DNA of 64,000 nt from Methanomethylovorans sp041447285 (lineage in GTDB: Archaea; Halobacteriota; Methanosarcinia; Methanosarcinales; Methanosarcinaceae): the NCBI RefSeq assembly GCF_041447285.1, contig NZ_JBGMEB010000018.1, positions 1 through 64,000 on the forward strand, written 5' to 3'. Both the position numbers and the translations under genes were made by a program. Under the pieces are notes generated by a model, which saw nothing but the letters and a program-made list of their open reading frames with translations, had not been told where the DNA came from and did no database searches. Below are positions 27,723 to 36,915 of this stretch, piece after piece. The first letter of the stretch is position 1. Each line of letters opens with the position of its first letter.

Positions 27723-28342
27723 AATTTAAGTCCTTTAGTGAAAGCATGGTTATATATACCACTTCGTTTACCAAATATTTCGATTTTTCTTGAGAGAATA
27801 GCTTCCCGTATATCTTCATCATCGGTAATTATTCCTGCATTACCGATCTCATTACTAAAATGGGCATCACTTCCGGCTGTAATAGCAAGTTTATGTTTCT
27901 TCCCAAATTCAATTGCATCCATGTTACTTTTCTGGTAAACATTCCTTGCATTGAACCCTTCTACCCCGTCAAGATATTTAACATCATCTTCTGTAGGCCT
28001 CAGTGCTGATTTTCTCAGTGTATCAAAAGGATGGGGGACAACTGCAACACCATTCTGGTCATGGATCTCTTCTACAACATCTATAAGATCAGTTGATTGA
28101 ATCTCCTCTGACAGGAAAAGTCCGATCACTTCTCCTCTGGATGTCATTACCTCAGAGCCAATAATTATCTCCAGAGATTTCTCTGCATATTCCCTAGCCT
28201 TCACACTCCCTTTGATTGTATCATGGTCAGTAACCGCAATCCCATCCAATCCTCTTTTACGTGCAATTTTGACGAGGGTCTTTGGTTCCATAAACCCGCA
28301 GCGAGGTGAGTAGTTTGTATGTGAATGCATATCAAATTTCAT
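27698..28342 (-). CDS. PHP-domain metal-dependent phosphoesterase
   Basis: A 214-residue protein with the PHP motifs in order: DMHSHTNYSP (motif I), TDHDTIKG (II), VVPHPFD (III) and TAGSDAH (IV). It resembles the single-domain YciV/TrpH-like group that hydrolyses phosphate esters or nucleotides. The frame extends to 28384, but Met 28342 begins directly at the motif and overlaps the UbiA gene by four bases (ATGA). In this operon it is a candidate phosphatase acting after the prenyl-phosphate transferase, which is inference. Confidence 0.85.
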   Translation of the reverse strand: MKFDMHSHTNYSPRCGFMEPKTLVKIARKRGLDGIAVTDHDTIKGSVKAREYAEKSLEIIIGSEVMTSRGEVIGLFLSEEIQSTDLIDVVEEIHDQNGVAVVPHPFDTLRKSALRPTEDDVKYLDGVEGFNARNVYQKSNMDAIEFGKKHKLAITAGSDAHFSNEIGNAGIITDDEDIREAILSRKIEIFGKRSGIYNHAFTKGLKLWRKIKPF

Positions 28343-29199
28343 AGAAACCCGCCATATAGGACAAAAATTGTAAGAAATGTCCATAGAATTAGATTAAAAA
28401 TGAAAGGTTTGTCTATTAGCAATAGTTCTGTTTCTTCCCCGATGCCTTTCAAGTGCATGAGTTGAACATACCGGAAGATGCCATAGAATGCGAATGGAAG
28501 AGTTAGCATCATTGCAGAATTTATTGAAACCGTATAAAGAGCATATGACATCAATAGCAGTGAAACTGAGGTATTCAACATGCTCTCACTCATAGTGATG
28601 TTGTATTGTGACAAGCTATTCCTTGAATTTTGATCTCCGTCTAGTTCATGCCGTCTCTTTCCGAATGCAAGAACCAGTGCCAGAAGAAAAACACATAGTA
28701 TCAACCATGGAGAAATAGTTACATTGATTGTAACACAACCAGCGATCGCCCTTATGACAAACCCAACAGCAATGAAAATAGCATCAACAATAGCATACTC
28801 TTTAAAGTAGAACGAATATACTATACTATTCGCAAGATACATAAAACTTACAAGTCCTATCAACTTTCCCATTGAAAAAGCAATGATGAGAGAGGTTACC
28901 ATTATTGTCAAAGATATAACAAGCGCGACTTTAGCTGGAATTATCCCTGCTGCTATTGGTCTATATTTCTTCTTGGGGTGAAGCTTGTCTTTTTCTACGT
29001 CTTTTACATCGTTTAACATGTATTGTGAACCCGCAAGCAGGCAAAATACAATAAAGACCACAACAAGATCCATCCACATTTGTGGATTAAAAATATTCCT
29101 TGAAAAGATGATACAGATAAAAATAATAAAATTCTTGTACCACTGATGGGGACGCATGGATTTGATTACTGCTCTGAGCATTATATTCCTCATATACAA
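28339..29199 (-). CDS. UbiA-family prenyltransferase, decaprenyl-phosphate phosphoribosyltransferase-like
   Basis: A polytopic UbiA protein. The N-terminal RPHQWYKN and the first Asp-rich motif NDVKDVEKDKLHPKKKYRP are characteristic of the branch containing decaprenyl-phosphate phosphoribosyltransferase, rather than of digeranylgeranylglyceryl-phosphate synthases. The second acidic motif is KRRHELDGDQ. Such enzymes transfer phosphoribose from PRPP to a polyprenyl phosphate. Met at 29181 or 29193 are alternative starts. It is the first gene of the four-gene set. Confidence 0.8.
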   Translation of the reverse strand: MYMRNIMLRAVIKSMRPHQWYKNFIIFICIIFSRNIFNPQMWMDLVVVFIVFCLLAGSQYMLNDVKDVEKDKLHPKKKYRPIAAGIIPAKVALVISLTIMVTSLIIAFSMGKLIGLVSFMYLANSIVYSFYFKEYAIVDAIFIAVGFVIRAIAGCVTINVTISPWLILCVFLLALVLAFGKRRHELDGDQNSRNSLSQYNITMSESMLNTSVSLLLMSYALYTVSINSAMMLTLPFAFYGIFRYVQLMHLKGIGEETELLLIDKPFIFNLILWTFLTIFVLYGGFL

Positions 29200-29245
29200 A
29201 ATATTAAAGGAAGTGTTTTTAGAAAAAGTGTATCAGTTATTTAAT

Positions 29246-29665
29246 TTAGAATGATGCACGGATCTTTTCAGCTAATTCTCCCAATTTGCTGGTATCCGGA
29301 TTATTCTCCACTATACTATGCATAGATCCGCCATTATCCCCTTCTTTGCGTGGAATAATATGTACATGCACGTGCTGAACACTCTGTCCTGCAACTTCCC
29401 CTACATTCATCCCTATATTCATCCCTTGCAGATTAAATGATTTACACACGGCCTTAGAGATTTTATGTACTGAAGAAAACAGGTTTGCAGCATCAATTTC
29501 ATCCATCTGAGTGAATCTTTCAATATGTCTTTTTGGAAGTACTACAGTGTGTCCATCTGAACACGGATAAATATCAAGGAAAGCAAAAACGAACTCATCT
29601 TCATAAACCTTGTAAGAAGGGATAGCCCCTGAGAGTATCTTGCAGAAAATGCATTCCAAGTACAT
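29246..29665 (-). CDS. HIT-family hydrolase
   Basis: A 139-residue protein beginning with a CIFCKILSG zinc-type motif. The catalytic histidine triad is QHVHVHIIPR. It belongs to the Hint/HinT branch that hydrolyses nucleoside phosphoramidates or dinucleoside polyphosphates. The frame extends four codons upstream to 29677; Met 29665 fits the family start. It lies between the UbiA set and the isoprenoid cluster with no overlap. Confidence 0.9.
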   Translation of the reverse strand: MYLECIFCKILSGAIPSYKVYEDEFVFAFLDIYPCSDGHTVVLPKRHIERFTQMDEIDAANLFSSVHKISKAVCKSFNLQGMNIGMNVGEVAGQSVQHVHVHIIPRKEGDNGGSMHSIVENNPDTSKLGELAEKIRASF

Positions 29666-29756
29666 CGCCTCAATCAAACGCCATAATCGCTCATATAAGA
29701 TAAATATAACGCAATAGCCCCTTTGAAAAGTAAGCTCTATAAGTGGTTAAAGGATT

Positions 29757-29790
29757 AAAAAACAAAATATTGGGTCTTTCATGACCCAAT
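29757..29790 (-). terminator. Hairpin plus U-rich tract after the prenyl synthase
   Basis: On the minus strand an 8-bp stem, attgggtc pairing with gacccaat (29769-29776 with 29783-29790), is followed by a T-rich run. It directly follows the stop codon at 29791. This is a plausible transcript end for the long isoprenoid/ribosomal cluster. Confidence 0.6.
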
Positions 29791-30756
29791 TCAATGAGAT
29801 CTTTCGATCATGTAATCCGCTATTGCGAGCAGTATTTCTTTTGCTTCTGAGTCTTCTAGTACATCCAGTTTCTTTTTTCCTTCACAGATATATGAAACAG
29901 CCGTATTTCTTGCATATTCAATGGATCCAGAATCTTCAAGCTGCTTTATAGCTTCTTCTAGCTGTCCCTTTGAGGCTTTACCCTTGCCAAAAATATCCAA
30001 CTTTACGTCAGCATTGAGGGCATGAATAGCTATCAGAGTCTTTTTTCCTTCCATTATATCGCTGCCTCTTACTTTGCCAAGCACCTCTTCAGGGGTCACA
30101 ATGTCCAGCACATCGTCATATATCTGGAAACCAATGCCTATCATGCGACCAAACTCGTACATCTGGTCCGCTATATCAAGAGGGGCACCGCCAAGCAAGG
30201 CGCCGATCTTACATGCAGCTCCATATAGCACAGCAGTCTTTTTCTCTACCATTTGCAGATACTGTTCTTCAGTGACTATGCTCCTATCCTCAAACTCTAT
30301 ATCCAACCACTGCCCTTCGCATATTTCTGTGCATGTTCTTGCTAGAAGGTCAATACATTTTACGATACGTACTGGATCGTTATCCATAGAGGTTATTATC
30401 TCAAAAGCCTTGGAATATAATGTATCGCCTGCAAGGATAGCTGCAGGCTCTCCCCATTTAACATGTACTGCAGGCCTTCCTCTGCGTACATCATCCTTGT
30501 CCATGATATCATCATGTACCAAGGTGAAATTATGTACCAGTTCTACTGCAACAGCAGCTGGAAGCACAGTTTGAAGATCAGATCCAACGGCTTCTGCAGC
30601 CAGTATGACAGCTGCAGGCCTTAGTCTTTTTCCACCTGCATCCGGCAAATATCTCGCAGCTTTGTATAATTCTGCAGGATGTGTGATGGGGAGCATTTCG
30701 CTGATTCCCTCATCAACATGTGAACTCCGTTTTTTTATTTCTTCTATCAGGTTCAT
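29791..30756 (-). CDS. idsA: Polyprenyl (geranylgeranyl-type) diphosphate synthase
   Basis: Head-to-tail isoprenyl diphosphate synthase of 321 residues. The first Asp-rich motif is DDIMDKDDVRRGRP and the second is FQIYDDVLDI. GGKRLRP binds IPP. The residues just before the first motif (ELVHNFTLVHDD) lack a bulky block, consistent with C20-C25 products used for archaeal lipids. Product length cannot be fixed by eye. It ends the mevalonate-pathway cluster, 25 bases after the RNase J gene. Confidence 0.92.
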   Translation of the reverse strand: MNLIEEIKKRSSHVDEGISEMLPITHPAELYKAARYLPDAGGKRLRPAAVILAAEAVGSDLQTVLPAAVAVELVHNFTLVHDDIMDKDDVRRGRPAVHVKWGEPAAILAGDTLYSKAFEIITSMDNDPVRIVKCIDLLARTCTEICEGQWLDIEFEDRSIVTEEQYLQMVEKKTAVLYGAACKIGALLGGAPLDIADQMYEFGRMIGIGFQIYDDVLDIVTPEEVLGKVRGSDIMEGKKTLIAIHALNADVKLDIFGKGKASKGQLEEAIKQLEDSGSIEYARNTAVSYICEGKKKLDVLEDSEAKEILLAIADYMIERSH

Positions 30757-30781
30757 GATACCCTCGTGAGTAGATGCGATA

Positions 30782-32125
30782 TTAGTCTTCTATATATAAT
30801 TCTTCTCCATTCCTTAACAGGTGAAGTGTGTCTCCCAGCACATATCCTGCATCTTCTGCCATTTCAATATATGCCGAATGCATTTCTATGGTTCCATGAG
30901 CAGGAATGACATGTTCAGGTTTAACCATTCTCAATAGTTCCCAGTGGTCCTCTCTGTATGCGTGTCCTGACACATGTACATTATCATAGATCCGTGCCCC
31001 TTTCATCCGAAGCTTTGTTTCCAAAGCATAGCGGTTAGCTTGTGTAAGAGGATTTGGGATTACATTAGCGGAAAATATGACCTTGTCTCCCGGTTCTATC
31101 ATGTAAGGGGTATCGCCATTCGCTATGCGTATTAATATGGAACCTGGCTCTCCCTGATGTCCGGTAACAATAGGCAGATATTTGCTTTTACCTTCCCTCA
31201 TTACTTTTTCCAAAGCCTTTTCAACTTCACGGCGCTGCCCATATATTTCTACATTCCTTGGAAGCTCAACGTATCCAAGTTCTTTGGCTGTGGTCATGTA
31301 CCTATCCATGGACCTGCCCAGCAGGATAGGTATACGTCCCATTTCTTCAGCAAAGGAAATGATGGAATTCAGGCGGGATATGTGAGAAGCAAAAGTTGTG
31401 ATTATCATTCCAACATTCGATTCTTCAGTACCCAGCAGTACATCCTTTACCAGGTCGTGTGCTATTTGTTCGGAAGGTGCTTTACCAGATCTTCCGGCAT
31501 TAGTACTTTCGGTGATTAGTGCAATTACTCCCTCTTCTCCCAAAGCTTTAAGCCTGTTGAAATCCGGTGCTTCCCCCAAAGTAGGTGTCCTATCCAGTTT
31601 AAAGTCACAGGCGTACATTATAGCGCCTTTTGGAGTATGGATTACCACAAAAACAGTATCAATTATACTGTGCTGAGTATTAATGAACTCAATAGAGACA
31701 TCTTTTGTTACTTCATAGGTTTCCCCGGCTTTCATAGAGATTAAATTATTCTTTACACCAAACTTGCGTTCCGAATCTATTTGGTGTTTTACCAGAGCGG
31801 TTGTATAAGGTGTACCAATAATAGGAGCAGTATAACGATGTGCCAGCTTTGAGACTGCACCAATATGGTCAAGATGGCCATGTGTGCATACAATAGCACG
31901 TACGTTCCCATTGACATCATTCATTATCGTGTCATCTGGTATGGCTCCCATATTGATAAGCTCAAGGGAATGCATTTTATCTATTTCTACATCTTCGTGG
32001 ATCTGTACTCTATCTAATCTCAGACCCATATCCAGGATGATTATATCCTCATCAACTCTTATAGCAGTCATATTGCGGCCCATTTCATTGTAGCCTCCAA
32101 CTGCTATTATTCCAATTTCTGTCAT
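30782..32125 (-). CDS. rnj: RNase J family beta-CASP ribonuclease
   Basis: A 447-residue metallo-beta-lactamase/beta-CASP nuclease: GGYNEMGRNMTAI at the start, metal motif HGHLDHIG, later TESTNAGR and a C-terminal HVSGHAYREDHWEL and IPAHGTIEMH. Archaeal RNase J acts as a 5'-3' exoribonuclease in RNA turnover. Its place between fni and the prenyl synthase gene is conserved in many Euryarchaeota. Confidence 0.92.
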   Translation of the reverse strand: MTEIGIIAVGGYNEMGRNMTAIRVDEDIIILDMGLRLDRVQIHEDVEIDKMHSLELINMGAIPDDTIMNDVNGNVRAIVCTHGHLDHIGAVSKLAHRYTAPIIGTPYTTALVKHQIDSERKFGVKNNLISMKAGETYEVTKDVSIEFINTQHSIIDTVFVVIHTPKGAIMYACDFKLDRTPTLGEAPDFNRLKALGEEGVIALITESTNAGRSGKAPSEQIAHDLVKDVLLGTEESNVGMIITTFASHISRLNSIISFAEEMGRIPILLGRSMDRYMTTAKELGYVELPRNVEIYGQRREVEKALEKVMREGKSKYLPIVTGHQGEPGSILIRIANGDTPYMIEPGDKVIFSANVIPNPLTQANRYALETKLRMKGARIYDNVHVSGHAYREDHWELLRMVKPEHVIPAHGTIEMHSAYIEMAEDAGYVLGDTLHLLRNGEELYIED

Positions 32126-32170
32126 ATTAAATCCTCAAAATCTAATTTTATTATCCCTTAGAAATGAATT

Positions 32171-33274
32171 TTATACAATCTGTAATTCACTACGGTTTGA
32201 GCGTAAAGCGAATTCTTTTACATTGAATCCACGTAATTCAAGATACTCTCTTGTCCACCCGGTGATCACTGTGGGTGTGGCATGCAATTTACACAGGTCT
32301 TTACATCCGCAGAGGAACATCGCGACTTTAAGCTCGTTCATCATGAGCTTTAGCCTGTTGAGCACCATGTCTTTTCCTTCTAGTGCCGGGGCTACAAAAG
32401 GAAGTGCTGCACTGGCTACACTAGCTCCAATTGCTATTGATTTTGCAATATCCATTCCTGTTCTTATTCCACCTGTGGCTATTATCGGTAAAGATACATT
32501 GCATTCTACTACACTTGCAGCCGTTGGGATACCAAAATCCCAGAATAGTTCGCCGATCATTTCTGATATTATGTCCTTTCTGTCCCTGGCTCTATATACT
32601 TCTACTCCGGACCAACTTGTGCCGCCGACTCCGCCTACATCAATAGCAGAAACACCTGCTTTCTTCAATAGCCATGCGTCCTCGTGGGAAATTCCAGCGC
32701 CTGTTTCCTTTACAATGATGGGTATGTCCAGGGAGCAGATTTCCTTGATAGCATCAAGAGCACCGCCTGCATCGGTATCTCCTTCAGGTTGTATTGCTTC
32801 TTGCAGGAAATTTAAATGGATTGCCATTGCATCTGCATCAAGCATTTCCACCAGATTCTCTATTTTTTCGATGCCATATTCTTTTATCTGGGCGGCTCCT
32901 ATATTTCCATAGATAAAGGCATCTGGTGCAACATCTCTCATTATGGTGAATGAGTCTTCCTGAGTTGGATCTTCAATAGCAGCTCTCTGACTTCCCACAC
33001 CTATACCAATGCCCATTTCCTCAGCTGCTTGTGCAAGAGCAGCGTTTATAGGCTTTGTATCAGGATGTCCTCCGGTGATCGAAGCTATAAGAAAAGGCGC
33101 TTTCATACTCTTTCCCAGAAAATTCGTATGAAGGTCTATGTCCTCTATATCAAATTCCGGAAGAGCCCGATGTACTAGCATTATGTCTTCGAGGCCGGTT
33201 CCCTTTACTCTAGACTCAACAGGACTTGAAGAACATAGCTTGAGGTGTTCTATTTTTCTCTGGGATGTACTCAT
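32171..33274 (-). CDS. fni: Type 2 isopentenyl-diphosphate isomerase
   Basis: FMN- and NADPH-dependent isomerase of IPP and DMAPP. N-terminal RKIEHLKLC, the flavin-binding ASITGGHPD, substrate residues in LNFLQEAIQPEGD, and GGVGGTSWSGVE followed by ATGGIRTGMDIAKSIAIGA. The frame extends to 33301 into the upstream kinase gene; Met 33274 fits the family start with a weak AGGTTTT in front. A TIM-barrel of about 367 residues is the usual size. Confidence 0.93.
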   Translation of the reverse strand: MSTSQRKIEHLKLCSSSPVESRVKGTGLEDIMLVHRALPEFDIEDIDLHTNFLGKSMKAPFLIASITGGHPDTKPINAALAQAAEEMGIGIGVGSQRAAIEDPTQEDSFTIMRDVAPDAFIYGNIGAAQIKEYGIEKIENLVEMLDADAMAIHLNFLQEAIQPEGDTDAGGALDAIKEICSLDIPIIVKETGAGISHEDAWLLKKAGVSAIDVGGVGGTSWSGVEVYRARDRKDIISEMIGELFWDFGIPTAASVVECNVSLPIIATGGIRTGMDIAKSIAIGASVASAALPFVAPALEGKDMVLNRLKLMMNELKVAMFLCGCKDLCKLHATPTVITGWTREYLELRGFNVKEFALRSNRSELQIV

Positions 33275-33290
33275 ATTAAAACCTACAATT

Positions 33291-34067
33291 CTAGTGTTCA
33301 TTTGTTATAGCTGTCCCTATTTTCTCGCCTTTAAGAAACCGTTCTACATTTCCAGGCTTTCCAGCATCGAATATATGCGAAGTTATATTCGTACTATTAC
33401 TGAGGTCCAGCATCTCTTTGACTTTTCCCAGCATACCGCCTGTAACATCAATATTTTCAGAGCCTTTTATATGCATTTTCACATTTTCGAAGTTCTTTGA
33501 TGATATTATTGGAATAGTCATACTTTTATCGTCAAGAACTCCTTCTGTTGCACTCCCAATACCTAAAAGAGTTGCTTTCATCTGTTTTGCAATATAAGGA
33601 ACTATCTGATCACCAGAAATGACGGATGTTCCAAGACTGCTATCCATTACCACATCTCCGTGTAAAACAGGAACAATCCCACGTTCCAGCATGCAGTATA
33701 TATGGTCAAGGAACATAGTCTTAATTCTTCCATTATCTGCGAGCATGCAGCACATAGGATGAACTCCTACAGCACATGTACCATTTTCATTAAGTACATC
33801 TACTACTTTTCTGCATAGTTCTTTCACTGAGAGGTGGGTTACTATGGAGCCACTCACGTTAAACCCTTCGTTAAGGGCATATTTTTTTGCCTGAGGGTGT
33901 CCAAAAGAGCCGGCTCCATGTACTATTATCAACTTTCCTTTGAAACCGGATATTTCTTTTGCTATCCTCTGAATCTCATTTACTTTAACAACGCCATCTT
34001 CGGCTCTCTTATCGGTGATTACACTTCCTCCAAGTTTAAGTATAGTGAGATTTTCAGATGAAACCAT
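33291..34067 (-). CDS. ipk: Isopentenyl phosphate kinase
   Basis: Amino-acid-kinase fold enzyme of 258 residues. ILKLGGSVITDK at the N-terminus, IVHGAGSFGHPQAKKY with the catalytic-type histidine that distinguishes isopentenyl phosphate kinase from other members, and late GMLGKVKEML. It phosphorylates isopentenyl phosphate in the archaeal modified mevalonate pathway. It lies one base after the mevalonate kinase stop. Confidence 0.92.
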   Translation of the reverse strand: MVSSENLTILKLGGSVITDKRAEDGVVKVNEIQRIAKEISGFKGKLIIVHGAGSFGHPQAKKYALNEGFNVSGSIVTHLSVKELCRKVVDVLNENGTCAVGVHPMCCMLADNGRIKTMFLDHIYCMLERGIVPVLHGDVVMDSSLGTSVISGDQIVPYIAKQMKATLLGIGSATEGVLDDKSMTIPIISSKNFENVKMHIKGSENIDVTGGMLGKVKEMLDLSNSTNITSHIFDAGKPGNVERFLKGEKIGTAITNEH

Positions 34068-34068
34068 A

Positions 34069-34986
34069 TTAATTCTCCACTTTCACTCCATGTTCAGTTA
34101 CTTTTGTTATAATGGCTTCTCCTCTGGCTTGTGATATCGCAGAAGCTATTTTTCCAACATCAGAAGGACGAGTTAATGCAACCATACATCCTCCACCTCC
34201 TGCACCTGTTATCTTTGCACTATATGCACCGTTGTTGCGGGCTGCATATATAAGATTTGCAAGCTCCGAACTGCTGACGCCAATAGCATCAAGAAGCCCC
34301 TGGTTTATATTCATGAGATTTCCTATAGATTCATATTCCTTCTTAATTACCAATTCTTCTCCGGTAATTGATATCTTTCCAATGGTTGAAAGAATAGGAT
34401 CTATTATTTCAGGATAGTGTTTTTTAAGTAGTGCCACATTGGACACCAATTGCCTGGTAGAAGAGAACCTGCCAGTGTTTCCTATCACTATGCCACAATC
34501 AATGATATCAAGCTTCTTTTTCATAGGTACCATGATAACTCCGCCCATGGTACTGACATAAGTATCAGTTGGACTGGCAGCACCCTGTATCTTTCTTTCA
34601 ATGCTGTGCCCAAGAGTTGCTATATCTTCTAATTGTAACCCATATCCAAATAACATGTTCAATGCTTGGATGGTAGCTATGGTCACTGCTGCAGATGAAC
34701 CAAGGCCTGAGCCAACAGGTATATTAGACTCTATATGCAGGTTTACACCTTTGATGTCTGCTATTTCTGACATCTTTTCTATTACCGTTGAAACGTACGG
34801 GTACTTGTCGTAGTCAATTCCGGTGTCCCCTAATACAGAACTGATCCTTATGGTATCGCTGATTTCAGCCTTTACCCGGGTACGCAGATCTACAGCACAG
34901 CATATTGCGCTTTCTCCGTAAACTACTGCATGTTCACCGAACAGGTATATCTTCCCAGGAGCAGAGCATGTTATTGTTTGCGTCAT
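34069..34986 (-). CDS. mvk: Mevalonate kinase
   Basis: GHMP kinase of 305 residues: APGKIYLFGEHAVVYGE, the phosphate-loop PVGSGLGSSAAVT and the late AKITGAGGGGCMVAL. It makes mevalonate 5-phosphate. No phosphomevalonate kinase or classical decarboxylase lies nearby, consistent with the archaeal alternative route through isopentenyl phosphate. Seven bases separate it from the MEMO gene. Confidence 0.95.
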   Translation of the reverse strand: MTQTITCSAPGKIYLFGEHAVVYGESAICCAVDLRTRVKAEISDTIRISSVLGDTGIDYDKYPYVSTVIEKMSEIADIKGVNLHIESNIPVGSGLGSSAAVTIATIQALNMLFGYGLQLEDIATLGHSIERKIQGAASPTDTYVSTMGGVIMVPMKKKLDIIDCGIVIGNTGRFSSTRQLVSNVALLKKHYPEIIDPILSTIGKISITGEELVIKKEYESIGNLMNINQGLLDAIGVSSSELANLIYAARNNGAYSAKITGAGGGGCMVALTRPSDVGKIASAISQARGEAIITKVTEHGVKVEN

Positions 34987-34993
34987 ATTCCAC

Positions 34994-35794
34994 TCATTCT
35001 AAAATTAACGAAGCGTATCCTACTACAGCTGAATCATCGCCAGTCACTTCTCCGCTGTTTCCATACTTAAGAAGTTCTGCTCTGCCTGCTCCAAGCTCCT
35101 TTGTTGCAGTGATAGTTGCTGCAATAGGTCCAAAACCACATGCTGATATATCTTTTTCATACAGCCGATTGTAAAATTCATGCACGTTCATATTTAAAAT
35201 GGATTTAATTAGATATCTGTCATTACTCTCTGCTACATGTGCAGGTTGATAATGTGTAAAATCGCTTGAAGCAATTATAACGGCTTTCCTATCGGTGTCC
35301 ATGACTGCTCTAGCAATTTCCATGCCAACCTCAATGGCCGTTTCCTCATCCTGCATTCCCATACAAATAGGAAGTATCTTGAAATCATGCTTAAAACGGT
35401 ACTGAAGGAAAGGTATCTGCACTTCGATCGAATGCTCATACCGATGAGCAAGCTCATCTTGGTCTATTATACTGCCAGCTATCTCTTCTTTCAATTCATG
35501 GTCTACTTCTACTTTTCCAAGAGGTGTAGACCAAGTGTCGATTGAAAGAGCAACTGGGGACCCATAGCCCGTGTGATTTGGGCCGAGCATTACATAAGTA
35601 TCTGCTGGCGGCAGTACAGCATATGAGCGAGCTGCAACCCTTCCAGAGTAGATATAGCCGGCATGGGGTACTACCGTACCCTTTATGCCAGACTTCGCAT
35701 CAATTCGGATGTCATTGAAACAATTATCTAACTCTTTTTTCAACGCAGTTGGATTAGCAGGGTAAAATTTACCCGCAACAATAGCCTGTCTCAT
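34994..35794 (-). CDS. amrB: MEMO1 family protein (AmmeMemoRadiSam protein B)
   Basis: A 266-residue protein of the MEMO family, structurally related to class III extradiol dioxygenases. Recognisable parts: REAIVAGKFYP-type start, VVPHAGYIYSG with a metal-site histidine, MLGPNHTGYG and ASSDFTHYQP. The function in archaea is unknown. The gene is regularly found between rpsB and mvk in Euryarchaeota, as here. Confidence 0.9.
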   Translation of the reverse strand: MRQAIVAGKFYPANPTALKKELDNCFNDIRIDAKSGIKGTVVPHAGYIYSGRVAARSYAVLPPADTYVMLGPNHTGYGSPVALSIDTWSTPLGKVEVDHELKEEIAGSIIDQDELAHRYEHSIEVQIPFLQYRFKHDFKILPICMGMQDEETAIEVGMEIARAVMDTDRKAVIIASSDFTHYQPAHVAESNDRYLIKSILNMNVHEFYNRLYEKDISACGFGPIAATITATKELGAGRAELLKYGNSGEVTGDDSAVVGYASLILE

Positions 35795-35860
35795 ACTACA
35801 TCACCCCATGTAAATATTATGGGGCCATTATATATGTAGTATGCTTCCAAAGCAGGCTTT

Positions 35861-36526
35861 TTAAATGCCTGCTTCGAAGTCTTCAAACTGGTAATTGAAG
35901 TGTGTACCGTTTGCCTTTGCAATTTCTCTTGCGAGCAACCAGTAGATGAGTGACAGAGCCTTTCTTCCTTTGTTGTTGGTTGGTATTACCATATCTACAT
36001 TGGAAGTCATATTGTTCGTATCACAAAGTGCAACTACTGGGATACCAATGTTAACAGCTTCTTTAATTACCTGTGCGTCTCCTGCAGGGTCTGTGACTAT
36101 GATCACATCTGGCTCAAAGAATGCCTCTACAGTTGGGTTTGTGAGAGTGCCGGGTATAAAGCGGCCAACCATTGCCCTTGTTCCAATAGCTTTTGCGAAT
36201 TTCATTGCCGGGTATTGACCATACTGTCTTGCAGAAACCACAAGTATCCTTGATGGTTCGTACTTGGAAAGGAAATTTGCTACCATCTTAATCCTTTCGT
36301 CTGTAGACTGGATGTCCAACACATAAAGTCCGTCGGTTCTTACTCTGTACACGAACTTCATCATGTTCTCTGTCTTCTGCTGGGTACCAATATGCACACC
36401 AGCTGCCAGATATTCGTCTATAGGAACGAGTGAGGTAGATTTCTCTGCATCTGCACTCACATCTAGCATCTTGTCATCACTACCCATATTTGCATTATCA
36501 GTAACACGTATTTCTTCTGTAGTCAT
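35861..36526 (-). CDS. rpsB: Small ribosomal subunit protein S2 (uS2)
   Basis: A 221-residue protein of archaeal uS2 type: YLAAGVHIGTQQKTENM, FIPGTLTNP, DVIIVTDPAGDAQVI and SLIYWLLAREI. A long acidic N-terminal extension (about 30 residues) precedes the core. It overlaps the rpoK stop by one base, and GGTGAT, the local SD motif, sits inside the end of rpoK. Confidence 0.96.
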   Translation of the reverse strand: MTTEEIRVTDNANMGSDDKMLDVSADAEKSTSLVPIDEYLAAGVHIGTQQKTENMMKFVYRVRTDGLYVLDIQSTDERIKMVANFLSKYEPSRILVVSARQYGQYPAMKFAKAIGTRAMVGRFIPGTLTNPTVEAFFEPDVIIVTDPAGDAQVIKEAVNIGIPVVALCDTNNMTSNVDMVIPTNNKGRKALSLIYWLLAREIAKANGTHFNYQFEDFEAGI

Positions 36527-36717
36527 TAAATCACCTTAAATTTATAGTCCCTTTTAACAGTAATGGGGATAACCCCAAGCTCTAATTCTTTCTTCGCTAT
36601 ATACAGAGATTGAGTACTGGAATCATCTATCAGGACGGGTGCGCCCATAGAGATTTGCAGGGATCTAGCGCCAATAATCCTTGCTCGCTCATATCTAGTA
36701 TAATGTTCTGTGCTCAA
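36526..36717 (-). CDS. rpoK: RNA polymerase subunit K (Rpo6)
   Basis: A 63-residue homologue of eukaryotic RPB6: TRYERARIIGARSLQISMGAP and VPITVKRDYKF-like end (IPITVKRDYKFKVI). The start codon is TTG at 36715-36717, chosen because AAGGTGAT lies eight bases upstream and the conserved sequence begins at once. In many Euryarchaeota enolase follows; here rpsB follows directly. Confidence 0.95.
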   Translation of the reverse strand: MSTEHYTRYERARIIGARSLQISMGAPVLIDDSSTQSLYIAKKELELGVIPITVKRDYKFKVI

Positions 36718-36796
36718 AAAATCACCTTAAGGAATGATAGAACGTGATCAGTATTGTATTATTTCAGGTATCGTCAACTAAAAGCTGCATAGGTTA

Positions 36797-36808
36797 CGCT
36801 TTATATCT
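36797..36808 (-). promoter_or_regulatory. TATA-like box for rpoK-rpsB
   Basis: On the minus strand agatataaag lies about 85 bases upstream of the rpoK start, predicting a transcript start near 36777. Eight-base inverted arms, tcaggtat (36764-36771) and atacctga (36824-36831), flank it. Confidence 0.4.
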
Positions 36809-36915
36809 GTGCGTGTTCTTTCCATACCTGAGATAGTTTTATTCGGAATCCCTCCGAATGTGGTCATACTTCTATTCTGTAGGCCAGTCCATATTTGCAG
36901 TAAGAGTAAGGGAAA

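Noticed and set aside
32223..32912. Plus-strand ORF of 229 codons opposite fni
   Set aside because: It lies entirely inside the well-conserved isomerase gene on the other strand and has no recognisable domain.
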